Of a stretch of DNA of 64,000 bases, positions 39,332-47,767 are shown piece by piece. This stretch comes from Methylobacterium ajmalii. GTDB lineage: Bacteria; Pseudomonadota; Alphaproteobacteria; Rhizobiales; Beijerinckiaceae. The first letter of the stretch is position 1. Every line of letters starts with the position of its first letter. Both the position numbers and the translations under genes were made by a program. The stretch covers positions 43,274 through 107,273 of the forward strand of contig NZ_JACWCT010000072.1 of assembly GCF_016613415.1 (NCBI RefSeq). Direction: 5' to 3'. A model generated the notes under the pieces. The model saw only the letters and a program-made list of their open reading frames with translations, did no database searches and was not told the DNA's origin.

Positions 39332-40159
39332 TCAGTGCTGCCCCGGATACGCCGCATCCAGCACGAACGGGTACGGCCCGTCGAAACTCTCGACATAGAC
39401 CATGTGACTGACGATCCCGCTCTCCGGGGTGTAGCGATGGAGCAGATAGGCCGGCGGCTCGAACACCAGGGCGCCCGTGTGCGCCGGGTCTAGATCGAAG
39501 GCGACCTGGTGCGTCACGCTCGGGGCGATCTGCGCGATCGTGCCGGCATAGCGGGTCACGATCGGCCGGTGGTGGTGGCCGCACAGGATCCGCTCGATCG
39601 AGGTCTCACCGGCGATCAGCCGCCGGAACGGCGCCTCGCCGTCGAGGAGCCGGATCTCGTCCATGTGGACGAGGCCGCACTCGAAGGGCGGGTGGTGCAT
39701 GAACACCAGGGTCGGGCGGCCGTCGCCGCCGGCGAGCGCCCGTTCGAGAAAGCCGAGGCGCTCGGTGCAGAGCGCGCCGTGGCTCGCGCCCGCCACCAGC
39801 GTGTCGAGGGCGATCAGGCGGACCGGGTGATCCTCGATCGTGTACTGGACGAACCCGTCGGTTACGCCGGGCATCCAGGCCGTCGGCAGAACCTCGCGCA
39901 GGGTCTCGCGCCGGTCGTGATTGCCGGGGATGACGTAGACCGGCATCGGCAGGCGGGCGAGGAGGCCGCGCAGCTCCTCGTATTCTTCCGCCAGCCCGCA
40001 ATCGGTGAGGTCGCCGGAGATCAGCACCAGGTCGGGGCGGGGATCGAGGGCGAGGAGGTGCGCGACCGCGCGAGCGACCATCCGGTTGGTCTCGGAGACC
40101 CGGTAGGCCGGCAGGCCGCGGGGGCGCACGTGCAGGTCGGTGATCTGGGCGATGAGCAT
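39332..40159 (-). CDS. metallophosphodiesterase (GpdQ/CpdA-like)
   Basis: A 275-residue calcineurin-type phosphodiesterase. All five metal motifs are present: ITDLH (residues 6-10), SGDLTD (48-53), PGNHD (77-81), FMHHPP (near 153-158) and GHHHRP (near 194-199). The family hydrolyses glycerophosphodiesters (GpdQ) or cyclic AMP (CpdA). Its place behind a Ugp-like sugar-phosphate/glycerol-phosphate type importer on the same strand, 228 bp away, favours glycerophosphodiester cleavage, but that is inference. ATG start. Confidence 0.88.
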   Translation of the reverse strand: MLIAQITDLHVRPRGLPAYRVSETNRMVARAVAHLLALDPRPDLVLISGDLTDCGLAEEYEELRGLLARLPMPVYVIPGNHDRRETLREVLPTAWMPGVTDGFVQYTIEDHPVRLIALDTLVAGASHGALCTERLGFLERALAGGDGRPTLVFMHHPPFECGLVHMDEIRLLDGEAPFRRLIAGETSIERILCGHHHRPIVTRYAGTIAQIAPSVTHQVAFDLDPAHTGALVFEPPAYLLHRYTPESGIVSHMVYVESFDGPYPFVLDAAYPGQH

Positions 40160-40387
40160 GGGGGCTTGTCCGGTCGATTGTTGTACAGGCGCGACGCCCT
40201 TTCCCGGACGACTGAAGCGTCAGCGGAAGGAGATCGGGCTCCAGCAGAAGAAGTGCCGCGAAGCGGCTCTGAATACTGCGTCGTTGCAGGCAGGCAGACG
40301 TTTCGCGAAGTCTTGCGCCGGATCCCGGGTCCCATTCCGCTATCGCTGCATGGGCCCGGGAAAGGGGAGGGTATCAGGACGAAGCGA

Positions 40388-41731
40388 TCACTCGGCGCCC
40401 GGCAGACGGAGCGCGGTGTCCTCGACGTAGGGGCGCATCAGGGCGTCGGCGGCCTTCTGGGCGGCGGCGAGCGCCTCCTTGGGCTGGCGCTTGCCGGAGA
40501 GCACGGCCTGCAGCTCGTCCTCGATCGCCTTGCGCACCGGCACGGTGCGGTAGGTGGCAAACCACGGCTTGGCGTTGGCGAGCTGGTCGACGGCGATCTT
40601 GGCGTCGGGGTTCTTGTCGAGGAAGGCCTTCATCTCCGGCAGGTCGTAGGCGGCCTTGTTGGGGGCGAAGTAGCCCGTGGCGCGGCTCCACCAGCCCGAC
40701 TTCTCGGGCGAGGTCAGCCACTGGATCAGGGTCCAGCCGGCGGCGCGCTTCTCGGGCGAGAGGCCGGTCGGCTGCACCAGCGAGGCGCCGCCGATCGGCA
40801 CCGCCTGGCGCACGTTCATCGGCACGAAGGCGACCTTGAACGGGAACTTGGCGGTGTCGCGGACGAAGGTGAGCGAGCCGGTCGAGATGATCATCATCGA
40901 GGCCTGGCCGGCCAGGAACGCGCCGGTCACCGCCGGGCCCTTCTGCTCGCCGGCCGGGTGCACCTTGGCCTTGTGCACGAGGTCCGACCAGAAGGTGAGG
41001 GCGCCGAGCATCGTCGGGGTGTCGTAATAGACCTCGCCGCCATACTCCTCGTTGTAGTAGCGCCCGCCGTTCGACATCGTCAGGGCTTCGAGGATCCAGC
41101 CGCCGTAATCGTAGTTTGAGGGCATCATCAGGCCCCAGCGGGTGGTGCGGTCGCCCTCGCGCCTGGTCAGCTTGCGGGCGGCGTCGGCGAGCTCGGCCCA
41201 GGTCCGCGGCGGCTTGTCGGGGTCGAGGCCGACCTCCTTGAAGTGGTCGGCGTTGATGTAGAGGAGCGGCGTAGAGTTGTGGAACGGCACGCCGTAGACC
41301 TTGCGGTCGATCACGGCGTTGGGAAGCAGCGCCGGGAAGAACTGGGCCATGAAGGCGTCGGGCGTCATTCCTGGCTGATCCTTGCCGCCCTTGGCGATCA
41401 GGTCGTCCATCGGGGCGATCTCGCGCTCGATCGACAGGTCGGTGAGGAAGTTCGCCGACATGATGACCGCCGCCGGCGGCTTGCCGGCCTTGATCGCCGC
41501 GCGGGTCTTCAGGAGCGTGTCGTCGTAGGAGCCGGTGAAGACCGGGACCGCCTTGATGTCGGGGTGGGAGTCGTTGAACTCCTTGATGAGCCCCGACATG
41601 TTGCGGGCGAGCGCACCGTCCACCGGGACGGGGAAGAACAGCTCGATGTCGGTCGCGAACGAAGGCTGCGGCGCCGCGAGGCCGGCCGCTGCCACGAGGG
41701 CGAGGGCGGCGCCCTTCCACCAGGAAATCAT
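40388..41731 (-). CDS. ABC transporter substrate-binding protein (family 1, UgpB-like)
   Basis: A 447-residue periplasmic binding protein. Signal peptide at residues 1-26 (MISWWKGAALALVAAAGLAA, cleavage after FA-T region); the mature domain starts TDIELFFPVPVDGALARNMSGLIKEFNDSHPDIKAVPVFTGSYDDTLLKTRAAIKAGKPP, the pattern of family 1 sugar and glycerol-phosphate binders. NGGRYYNEEYGGEVYYDTP and GYFAPNKAAYDLPEMKAFL are further typical segments. The ligand cannot be fixed; glycerol 3-phosphate or a glycerophosphodiester fits the neighbouring phosphodiesterase. It is the third gene of the importer operon. Confidence 0.9.
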   Translation of the reverse strand: MISWWKGAALALVAAAGLAAPQPSFATDIELFFPVPVDGALARNMSGLIKEFNDSHPDIKAVPVFTGSYDDTLLKTRAAIKAGKPPAAVIMSANFLTDLSIEREIAPMDDLIAKGGKDQPGMTPDAFMAQFFPALLPNAVIDRKVYGVPFHNSTPLLYINADHFKEVGLDPDKPPRTWAELADAARKLTRREGDRTTRWGLMMPSNYDYGGWILEALTMSNGGRYYNEEYGGEVYYDTPTMLGALTFWSDLVHKAKVHPAGEQKGPAVTGAFLAGQASMMIISTGSLTFVRDTAKFPFKVAFVPMNVRQAVPIGGASLVQPTGLSPEKRAAGWTLIQWLTSPEKSGWWSRATGYFAPNKAAYDLPEMKAFLDKNPDAKIAVDQLANAKPWFATYRTVPVRKAIEDELQAVLSGKRQPKEALAAAQKAADALMRPYVEDTALRLPGAE

Positions 41732-41745
41732 CTTGTCGGTCCTCT

Positions 41746-42594
41746 TTACTTGATGCCGGAGGCGAGGAAGCTGTTCACGAACCGGCGCTGGAAGATCAGG
41801 AAGGCGGCGAGCAGCGGCAGGCTGACCAGGAAGGTGCCGGCCGCGATCAGCCCCCAGGCCTGCATCCCCTCGGCGCTGAGCGTGAAGCTCGCGAGACCGA
41901 GGGTCAGGGGCCGCCTGTCGGGGGAGTTGATGACCATCAGCGGCCACAGGAACTCGTTCCAGTGGCTGGTGACCGAGACGATCGAGAAGGCGACGAGGGC
42001 GGGCTTCGTCAGCGGCAGGTAGATGAGGCGGATGCGGGCCCACCAGCCGGCCCCGTCGATCATCGCGGCGTCTTCCAGCTCGCGCGGCACCTCGCGGAAG
42101 CTCTGGCGCATCAGGAAGGTGCCGAAGGCGGTGGCGAAGTAGGGCGCCATGACGCCCGGCAGGGTGTCGTAGAGGCCCAAAGCCGCGACCGTCTTCAGGT
42201 TCGGCACCAGCAGCACCACCGGCACCAGCATCAGCTGGACCAGGAACAGGGCGAACAGGATGCCGCGGCCGGGGAATTCGAGGCGTGCGAAGACGTAGCC
42301 GGCAAGCGACGCCGTGACGAGCTGCACGACCAGGATGCCGGCGCAGACCGCGAGCGAGTTGAGGAAGTAGAGCGGGAAGTCGGCCGAGGCCCAGGCCTCG
42401 GCGAAGTTGGCGAGCGTCGGCGTCAGGGAGGGCAGGAGCGAGGCATCCGCCCCCGATCCCGCCGGCCGGAACGCCGCCACCAGCATCCACCAGAACGGCA
42501 CCGCCCAGACGAGCGCGAGGCCGGCGACGACGAGGCGGGCGATCTGCGGGGTGACCTCGCGGGTCACCGGGCCGGATTGGACCTTGGCGTTCAT
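41746..42594 (-). CDS. ABC transporter permease (UgpE/MalG-like)
   Basis: A 282-residue inner-membrane permease with six helices. The EAA loop that meets the ATPase reads EDAAMIDGAGWWARIRLIYLPLTKPAL near residue 190. N-terminal helix at about 19-38 (LVVAGLALVWAVPFWWMLVAAF). The C-terminal RRFVNSFLASGIK matches the usual MalG/UgpE ending (xGAVKG). Start ATG 42594 overlaps the end of the first permease gene by 4 bases (ATGA). The binding-protein gene follows 14 bp downstream. Confidence 0.92.
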   Translation of the reverse strand: MNAKVQSGPVTREVTPQIARLVVAGLALVWAVPFWWMLVAAFRPAGSGADASLLPSLTPTLANFAEAWASADFPLYFLNSLAVCAGILVVQLVTASLAGYVFARLEFPGRGILFALFLVQLMLVPVVLLVPNLKTVAALGLYDTLPGVMAPYFATAFGTFLMRQSFREVPRELEDAAMIDGAGWWARIRLIYLPLTKPALVAFSIVSVTSHWNEFLWPLMVINSPDRRPLTLGLASFTLSAEGMQAWGLIAAGTFLVSLPLLAAFLIFQRRFVNSFLASGIK

Positions 42595-43517
42595 CGGGCC
42601 GCCTCCGGGCCCTGGCCGCGGGCGAGCGACAGGGTGGTGAGGGCGGCGAGCAGGCCCAGGGTCACCACGGTCGCGGCGGCGGCGCGGCCGGCATCGTAGC
42701 GCTCGGCGGCCTGCTCGTAGATGTAGAACAGGAGGAGCTTCGTCGCGTCCGAGGGACCGCCCTTGGTCAGGACGAAGACGTGGTCGACCTGCGTCACGGC
42801 GTTCAGGAGCGCGATCACCCCGACGAAGGCGAAGGTCGGGCGGAGCGCCGGCAGGGTCACGAAGCGCAGGCGCTGCCACGGCCCGGCGCCGTCGAGGAGC
42901 GCGGCTTCCTTGGCCTCGTCGGGGATCGCCTGCAGGCCGGCCAGGATGAACAGCATGTAGTAGCCGGCGTTCTTCCACACGGTGAGCACCGTGATGGCGG
43001 CGAGCGCGAGATCGGGATCGCCGAGCCAGTTGGCGCCGGGGAGCCCGAGCCGGGCGAGGTGATGATCGATCAGCCCGATGCCGGGCAGGAACAGGAACAG
43101 GAAGAGCGCGGCGGCCGCCACCAGCGGGATCATCACCGGCAGGAAGAACAAGGCCCGCATCAGGGCCCGCACCCGGCCGGCGCCGTTCAGCGCCAGCGCG
43201 AAGGCGAGCGCCAGGACCAGGCTCGGCACCACCGTGCCGACCGCGTAGAGCGCGTTGTTGAGGAGCGCGCGCTGGAAGGTCGGGTCGGCGAAGAGGGCGG
43301 CGAAGTTGTCCAGGCCCACGAAGCGGGTGCCGCGCCGCGTTACCGCGTGGGTGGCGTCCCACAAAACCTCGACCACCGGCCAGTAGGTGAACAGGGCGAG
43401 GAAGACGAGGGAGGGGCTCAGCAGCGCCAGCGGCAGGAGCAGGCCGGCCCGGGGCTGCCGGGCCGCGGCGGGCACGGCCGTCGGAACGGCCGGAATCGTA
43501 TCGAGGACGTGGGTCAA
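42591..43517 (-). CDS. ABC transporter permease (UgpA/MalF-like)
   Basis: A permease of about 300 residues with six helices: first helix LLLPLALLSPSLVFLALFTYWPVVEVLW, second region ALYAVGTVVPSLVLALAFALALNG, and the EAA loop KEAALLDGAGPWQRLRFVTLPALRPT. It heads the importer operon. The start is unclear: the open frame reaches ATG 43727, but family length (about 295) fits a GTG at 43475 or the TTG at 43517, used here because GGCGGA lies just upstream. No gene for the ATP-binding subunit (UgpC/MalK) is in the window, so it must be supplied from elsewhere. Confidence 0.85.
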   Translation of the reverse strand: MTHVLDTIPAVPTAVPAAARQPRAGLLLPLALLSPSLVFLALFTYWPVVEVLWDATHAVTRRGTRFVGLDNFAALFADPTFQRALLNNALYAVGTVVPSLVLALAFALALNGAGRVRALMRALFFLPVMIPLVAAAALFLFLFLPGIGLIDHHLARLGLPGANWLGDPDLALAAITVLTVWKNAGYYMLFILAGLQAIPDEAKEAALLDGAGPWQRLRFVTLPALRPTFAFVGVIALLNAVTQVDHVFVLTKGGPSDATKLLLFYIYEQAAERYDAGRAAAATVVTLGLLAALTTLSLARGQGPEAAR

Positions 43518-44053
43518 AGGGTCCGCCGGAGATGTCGTGACCGGCGCGTCATCGGGCGGTTTCGTGACAGGCGAATGAAATTCGATCCGCCCTCGACCGT
43601 GTTTCCGGCGCTCCCGCCGCCACGATCCCGGCCCGGTGGCCGTTTCAGACGAATTTTCGACAATGGCACGCGGTGGCAATCGCCGGATCAACGACAACCC
43701 TTGCTGGCGTCCGCCGCGATCCGACATGCAAGATCTTGCCGAATCGCTCCCGCAAGACGGATATCACGTTACGTAACTTGAGAGTCCGGTGGAGCCGGGC
43801 CTGTCGACGCCGACGGGGACGATCGGCAGGAGAGAGGAGGGGGCGCATCATCGTGCCGGATCGGGCGGACCGGACCGTCCCCGGGAGATGCCGATGCCCT
43901 TCGGTCGCGCCTTTCCGTCCGGCGGATGTCCGACGGGCTCGGGCAGAACGCGCACCGCTTCGTTTCGAAGCGGCGGCGGATATGGATCCCGGATTTCCGC
44001 CTTCGGCGGCCTCCGGGATGGCGAGGAAGGTCGGACGACCGGAGTTCGGCGCG
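43518..44053. other. intergenic region with an AT-rich patch, palindrome and decayed repeat
   Basis: About 535 bp between the importer operon and the P450 gene. TTGTCGAAAATTCG on the minus strand (around 43655-43670) is a plausible promoter patch for the importer. GTTACGTAAC (43768-43777) is a perfect 10-bp palindrome and may be an operator. 43974-44022 (ATATGGATCCCGGATTTCCG) resembles one arm of the 140-bp repeat family, decayed. No gene is supported here. Confidence 0.45.
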
Positions 44054-45451
44054 TCAGCGCCGGCTCACCCGCATCGGCATGCCCTCGGACGGCCGCAGGG
44101 TGATGCGCTGCTTGAGCACCGGCAGGTAGCCGGGCCGGAGCGAGAAGCGGAGCGAGCGGACCAGCACCGCCAGGATCGCCACCGCCTCGGACAGCGCGAA
44201 CCCCATGCCGATGCAGATGCGCGGGCCGGCGGCGAAGGGCAGGTAGGCGTAGCGGTCGCGGGCCTTGGCGGCCTCGGGGGCGAAGCGGGCGGGGTCGAAG
44301 CGCTCCGGCTCGTCCCACAGCGCCGCGTGGCGGTGCACGGCGTAGATCGGGATCGTGATCGGCGTGCCGGCACGCACCGGTATCCCGTCGAGGTCGACGT
44401 CGCGCAATGCGGCCCGCACCACCACCGGCACCGGCGGGTAGAGCCGCATCGCCTCCAGGATCACCTGGCGGGTGTAGGGGAGGGCGTCGACGTGCTCGGG
44501 CGCGAGCGGCCCGCCGGCGGTCGCCGCCTCGACCTCGGCGGCGATCAGCGCCTCGCTCTCCGGGTGGTGGGAGAGCAGGTAGAGCGCCCAGGTGAGGGCG
44601 AGCGCCGTGGTCTCGTGCCCGGCGGTCACGAAGGTGAGCAGGTTGTCGGCGACGTCGCGGTCGTCCATCGCCTGCCCGGTCTCCGGGTCGCGGGCGGCGA
44701 GCAAGAGGCTCAAGAGGTCGTTGCGCCCCTCGGTGCCGGTGCGGCGCCCCTCGGCGGCGAGGCGCAGCAGCTCGTCGCGCAGGTAGGTCTTGGCCCGCTC
44801 GGCCTTGGCGCGACCCGGGAACGGCAGCCAGGCCGGCGCCCGCAGCAGCGTGAGGGCGACGACCCAGCTGGTCGATTCGAGGTAGTCGGTGATGCCGCGC
44901 TCGACCCGGGCCGCGTCGATCCCGCCGGCGCCCGGCAGCATGGTCTCGACGATGATCTCGAAGGTGGTGCGCATCATCGTCTGGGCGAGATCGACCTCGG
45001 CGCCCGGATCGGCCGCGAGGGCGTCGCGGGTGCGCTCGGCCGCCGCGATCATCGCCGGCACGAAGCTGCGGATGCGCTCGGCCCGGAAGATCGGTGCCGC
45101 CGCCCGGCGCTGCCAGCGCCAGCGCGCGCCGTCGGCGGTCAGGATCGCGTCGCCGAGCGCCGGCGAGAGGGCGCGGCGCAGGACCTCCGACTTTTCGAAG
45201 GCGTCGGCGTCGTCCACCATCACCCGGCGGATCAGGTTCGGCGCCATCACGAACAGGCTGGAATTGCCCAGGACGGTCGAGGTGTAGACCGGCTCGCGGT
45301 AGATCGTCTCCGGCCAGGCCTCGAGGGGGTTGCGCACCACGGTGCTCAGGAAGCGCCACGGCCCGAGCGGCTGGGCCGGCGGCGTGATCCGGGCGAGGAC
45401 CGGCCGGGCCCCCTCGGGGGCCGGACGGACGTGGGACGGATGCGCGTTCAT
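44054..45451 (-). CDS. cytochrome P450
   Basis: A 465-residue heme monooxygenase. Oxygen-binding I-helix AGHETT (277-282), ExxR pair Glu333/Arg336 in EAMRLYPP, PERF-like EPERFDPARF (381-390) and heme loop FAAGPRICIG (406-415) with the proximal Cys413. There is no signal or membrane anchor; the CYP1xx/102-type I-helix and the tryptophan-rich WRWQRR C-helix are normal. No ferredoxin or ferredoxin reductase gene lies next to it, so the redox partner and substrate are unknown. Start ATG 45451 (AGGCGAG upstream) gives the usual length; an earlier GTG would add 11 residues. Confidence 0.93.
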   Translation of the reverse strand: MNAHPSHVRPAPEGARPVLARITPPAQPLGPWRFLSTVVRNPLEAWPETIYREPVYTSTVLGNSSLFVMAPNLIRRVMVDDADAFEKSEVLRRALSPALGDAILTADGARWRWQRRAAAPIFRAERIRSFVPAMIAAAERTRDALAADPGAEVDLAQTMMRTTFEIIVETMLPGAGGIDAARVERGITDYLESTSWVVALTLLRAPAWLPFPGRAKAERAKTYLRDELLRLAAEGRRTGTEGRNDLLSLLLAARDPETGQAMDDRDVADNLLTFVTAGHETTALALTWALYLLSHHPESEALIAAEVEAATAGGPLAPEHVDALPYTRQVILEAMRLYPPVPVVVRAALRDVDLDGIPVRAGTPITIPIYAVHRHAALWDEPERFDPARFAPEAAKARDRYAYLPFAAGPRICIGMGFALSEAVAILAVLVRSLRFSLRPGYLPVLKQRITLRPSEGMPMRVSRR

Positions 45452-45622
45452 GGCTCGCCTGGGTTCGGTGGTCCCGACGGGCACCGGGAGCCCGGAGGTT
45501 GTCTACCCGCTTCTGGGCGCGAGCGTGACCGGGAAACGCATCCCGGCCGGTGCGCGTTGGCACATCGCGCGCGGTGCCACGGTCACGGGAGAACCTGGGC
45601 CCGCCGGACCGGAGATCCGCCG

Positions 45623-46066
45623 ATGCAGGCCGCCTTCGACAGGACCACCCTCGACCGCCTGATCGCGCTGGGCCGCAGCCGGGGCGAACTCACCCCCGAC
45701 GACCTGCGCCGGGCCCTGCCGGTCGACCGGATGAGCGCCGAGGACATCGCGCTGGTGCTGATCGAGCTGGAGGAGGCCGGGATCGCGGTCGATCCCGACG
45801 AGATCCTGCTGCAGGGCGGCGGAACGCCGTTGCCCGCCGGCGCGATCCGGCTGCCCGAGCCGCCGGTACCGGCCCCCGCCGCACCCGTGGTGGCACCCGT
45901 GGTGGAACCGCCGCCCGCCGCAGCCACAGCCGCGACGACATCTGCCCCGGACCGGGTGTCGCCGCCGCCCGCCCGTGGCGGCGCGCACCGGGCGGTGATC
46001 CTGGCGGGGCTCGCCGCCCTCGCGCTCGCCGTCCTCGTCCTGACGCTGTGGGCCCTGCGCGGCTGA
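45623..46066 (+). CDS. membrane-anchored protein with stand-alone sigma-70 region 1.1-like domain
   Basis: A 147-residue protein. Residues 8-57 (TLDRLIALGRSRGELTPDDLRRALPVDRMSAEDIALVLIELEEAGIAVD) match the sigma-70 region 1.1 fold of RpoD, the three-helix module that mimics DNA and blocks the polymerase channel. A Pro/Ala linker (65-121) with repeats VVAPVV leads to one C-terminal transmembrane helix (123-145). The domain would face the cytoplasm with a C-terminal tail anchor. Such proteins occur as hypotheticals in Methylobacterium. Function is unknown: a tethered polymerase or anti-sigma role is conceivable. It is 78 bp upstream of ybdK. Confidence 0.75.
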   Translation: MQAAFDRTTLDRLIALGRSRGELTPDDLRRALPVDRMSAEDIALVLIELEEAGIAVDPDEILLQGGGTPLPAGAIRLPEPPVPAPAAPVVAPVVEPPPAAATAATTSAPDRVSPPPARGGAHRAVILAGLAALALAVLVLTLWALRG

Positions 46067-46143
46067 GGGCGCGGCCGGCCGGCGTGGTCGGCCGCCGCGT
46101 GGCCGCTATATCCCGCCCTCCCTCGACCAAGGATTCCGCGCGC

Positions 46144-47265
46144 ATGACCGGCCCCGCCTACCGCTTCGGCATCGAGGAGGAATTCTTCCTGGCGGACGCC
46201 GCCACCCGGGGCACGCCGGGCCAGGGCGTCCAGGGGTTCCACGCCGCCGCCAAGGCGCTGCTGCCGGCGGCCGAGCGCGAGCTGCTGCAGAGCCAGATCG
46301 AGATCGCGACGCCGCCCGCCACCACGCCCGCGGAGGCGCGCAGCGGCCTGTCGGCCCTGCGCCGCGGCCTCGCCGAGATCGGGCGGGCGCACGGGATCCT
46401 GGTCTTCGGCGCCGGCACCCATCCGGGCGCGGCCTGGGACGCGCAATCCCCGACCGACGGGGCGCGCTACGACGGCATCCTCGACGCGGTGCGGATGATC
46501 GGGCGGCGCACGCTGGTGAGCGGCATGCACGTCCACGTCGAGGTGGCGCGGCCCGACGACCGGGTCGACCTGATGAACCGGCTGCTGCCGTTCCTGCCGG
46601 CGCTGCTGGCGCTCTCGGTCTCCTCGCCGTTCTGGGAGGGGCGCGACACGGGCCTTGCCGGCTACCGCCTCAGCGTGTTCGGCGAGATGCCCCGCACCGG
46701 GCTGCCGGACCCGTTCGCGAGCACGGCGGAGTTCGAGCGCTTCGTGTCGGTGATGAAAGCTGCCGGGGCGATCGAGGATGCGAGCTTCCTGTGGTGGCAC
46801 CTGCGGCCCTCGATCCGCTACCCGACGCTCGAGTTGCGCATCGCCGACAGCTGCACGCGGGTCGAGGACGCGGTGGCGATCGCGAGCCTGTACCGCTGCC
46901 TCGTGCGCGCCGCCGAGCGCCGGCCGGACCTGAATGCCGCCCTCGACGGGGTCGCCCGGGCGGTGATCCGCGAGAACCTGTGGCGGGCCCAGCGCGACGG
47001 CGTGCGTGCCGCCCTGATCGACCCCGGGGCCGGCCGCGCCGTGCCGTTCGGCGAGGCGATCGAGGAAATCCTCTCGCTCGTCGCCGAGGACGCGGCGGCG
47101 CTCGGGTGCGAGGACGCCCTCGACGACGCCCGCCGCATCGCCCGCGACGGCACCAGCGCCGACCGCCAGCGCGCGGCCTACGCGGCGGCGGGCAGGAGCG
47201 ACGGTTCGGGAATCGCCGCGGTGGTGGACGCGCTGGCACGGGAGACCGAGGGGCGGGCGGCGTAG
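46144..47265 (+). CDS. ybdK: YbdK-family carboxylate-amine ligase (glutamate-cysteine ligase 2 type)
   Basis: A 373-residue ATP-dependent ligase of the GCS2 superfamily, weakly able to join glutamate and cysteine in E. coli. Signatures FGIEEEFFLAD (residues 8-18, with metal-binding Glu pair), QSQIEIATPP near 56, SGMHVHVEV near 127 and WWHLRPSIRYPTLELRIADSC near 218. Full family length. No glutathione synthetase is adjacent; a true gshA usually exists elsewhere. The exact product is unknown. Confidence 0.9.
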   Translation: MTGPAYRFGIEEEFFLADAATRGTPGQGVQGFHAAAKALLPAAERELLQSQIEIATPPATTPAEARSGLSALRRGLAEIGRAHGILVFGAGTHPGAAWDAQSPTDGARYDGILDAVRMIGRRTLVSGMHVHVEVARPDDRVDLMNRLLPFLPALLALSVSSPFWEGRDTGLAGYRLSVFGEMPRTGLPDPFASTAEFERFVSVMKAAGAIEDASFLWWHLRPSIRYPTLELRIADSCTRVEDAVAIASLYRCLVRAAERRPDLNAALDGVARAVIRENLWRAQRDGVRAALIDPGAGRAVPFGEAIEEILSLVAEDAAALGCEDALDDARRIARDGTSADRQRAAYAAAGRSDGSGIAAVVDALARETEGRAA

Positions 47266-47573
47266 GGCGGGGGCGCGTCCCCGCCGCGGCGCCGACGAAA
47301 GCCCGCGGCGGCGGACGGTGCTGTCGCGGTTCCGTTCTGCAGGCGGCCGATCGCGGCCACGCCCGCTTCGGAGATCACCCGACCGCCTCGGGCCGCTCAC
47401 GCCCGGAGCGGACCACCGCCGACAGAGAGACGTGGTCCTGGATCCCACCCTCCCGCCGTGAATCGCATAATGTATCTTATGGAACTTGGCCGGGATCGGC
47501 AGGCCGGGACGCCCGACCGGGACACGCCCGGTTTCCCTTCATGCCGACGCGAATCGGGTGCACGATGCCACCA
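47266..47573. other. intergenic region upstream of the ParE remnant
   Basis: About 308 bp. It ends in an AT-rich patch with the inverted repeat CATAA-N6-TTATG (47466-47481), like the operator of a toxin-antitoxin operon, but no antitoxin gene can be found in any frame. The rest is GC-rich with no signals I trust. Confidence 0.45.
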
Positions 47574-47767
47574 TGACCGAACTCCTGGAATACGCCATCG
47601 AACGCGTCCGCACCCTCTCGCCCGAGCTTCGTCCCATGCGCAGGACCTTGGCGAGCCCCTACCTGATCTTCTACGTCGCGACCGAGAACGAGATCGTCGT
47701 AGTCGGCATCCGGCACGGCGCTCGCGACCCCGCCACGATGCCGAACACGCCACGACGACCCGCATGA
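47574..47767 (+). pseudogene. RelE/ParE toxin C-terminal fragment
   Basis: An open frame of 64 residues, ATG 47574, whose second half PYLIFYVATENEIVVVGIRHGARDPATMP is the C-terminal half of the ParE/RelE toxin fold (YxIxY...V..V.HGARD). A complete ParE is about 95-100 residues; the first 45 or so are missing, and upstream DNA in the three frames does not restore them. No antitoxin gene precedes it. Its stop overlaps the cupin ATG (ATGA), so it may still be translated. Whether it is a decayed gene or a short functional one is open. Confidence 0.5.

Noticed and set aside
43645..43851. A 68-residue frame upstream of the importer.
   Set aside because: Arg-rich, no ribosome binding site; the DNA looks like a promoter region.
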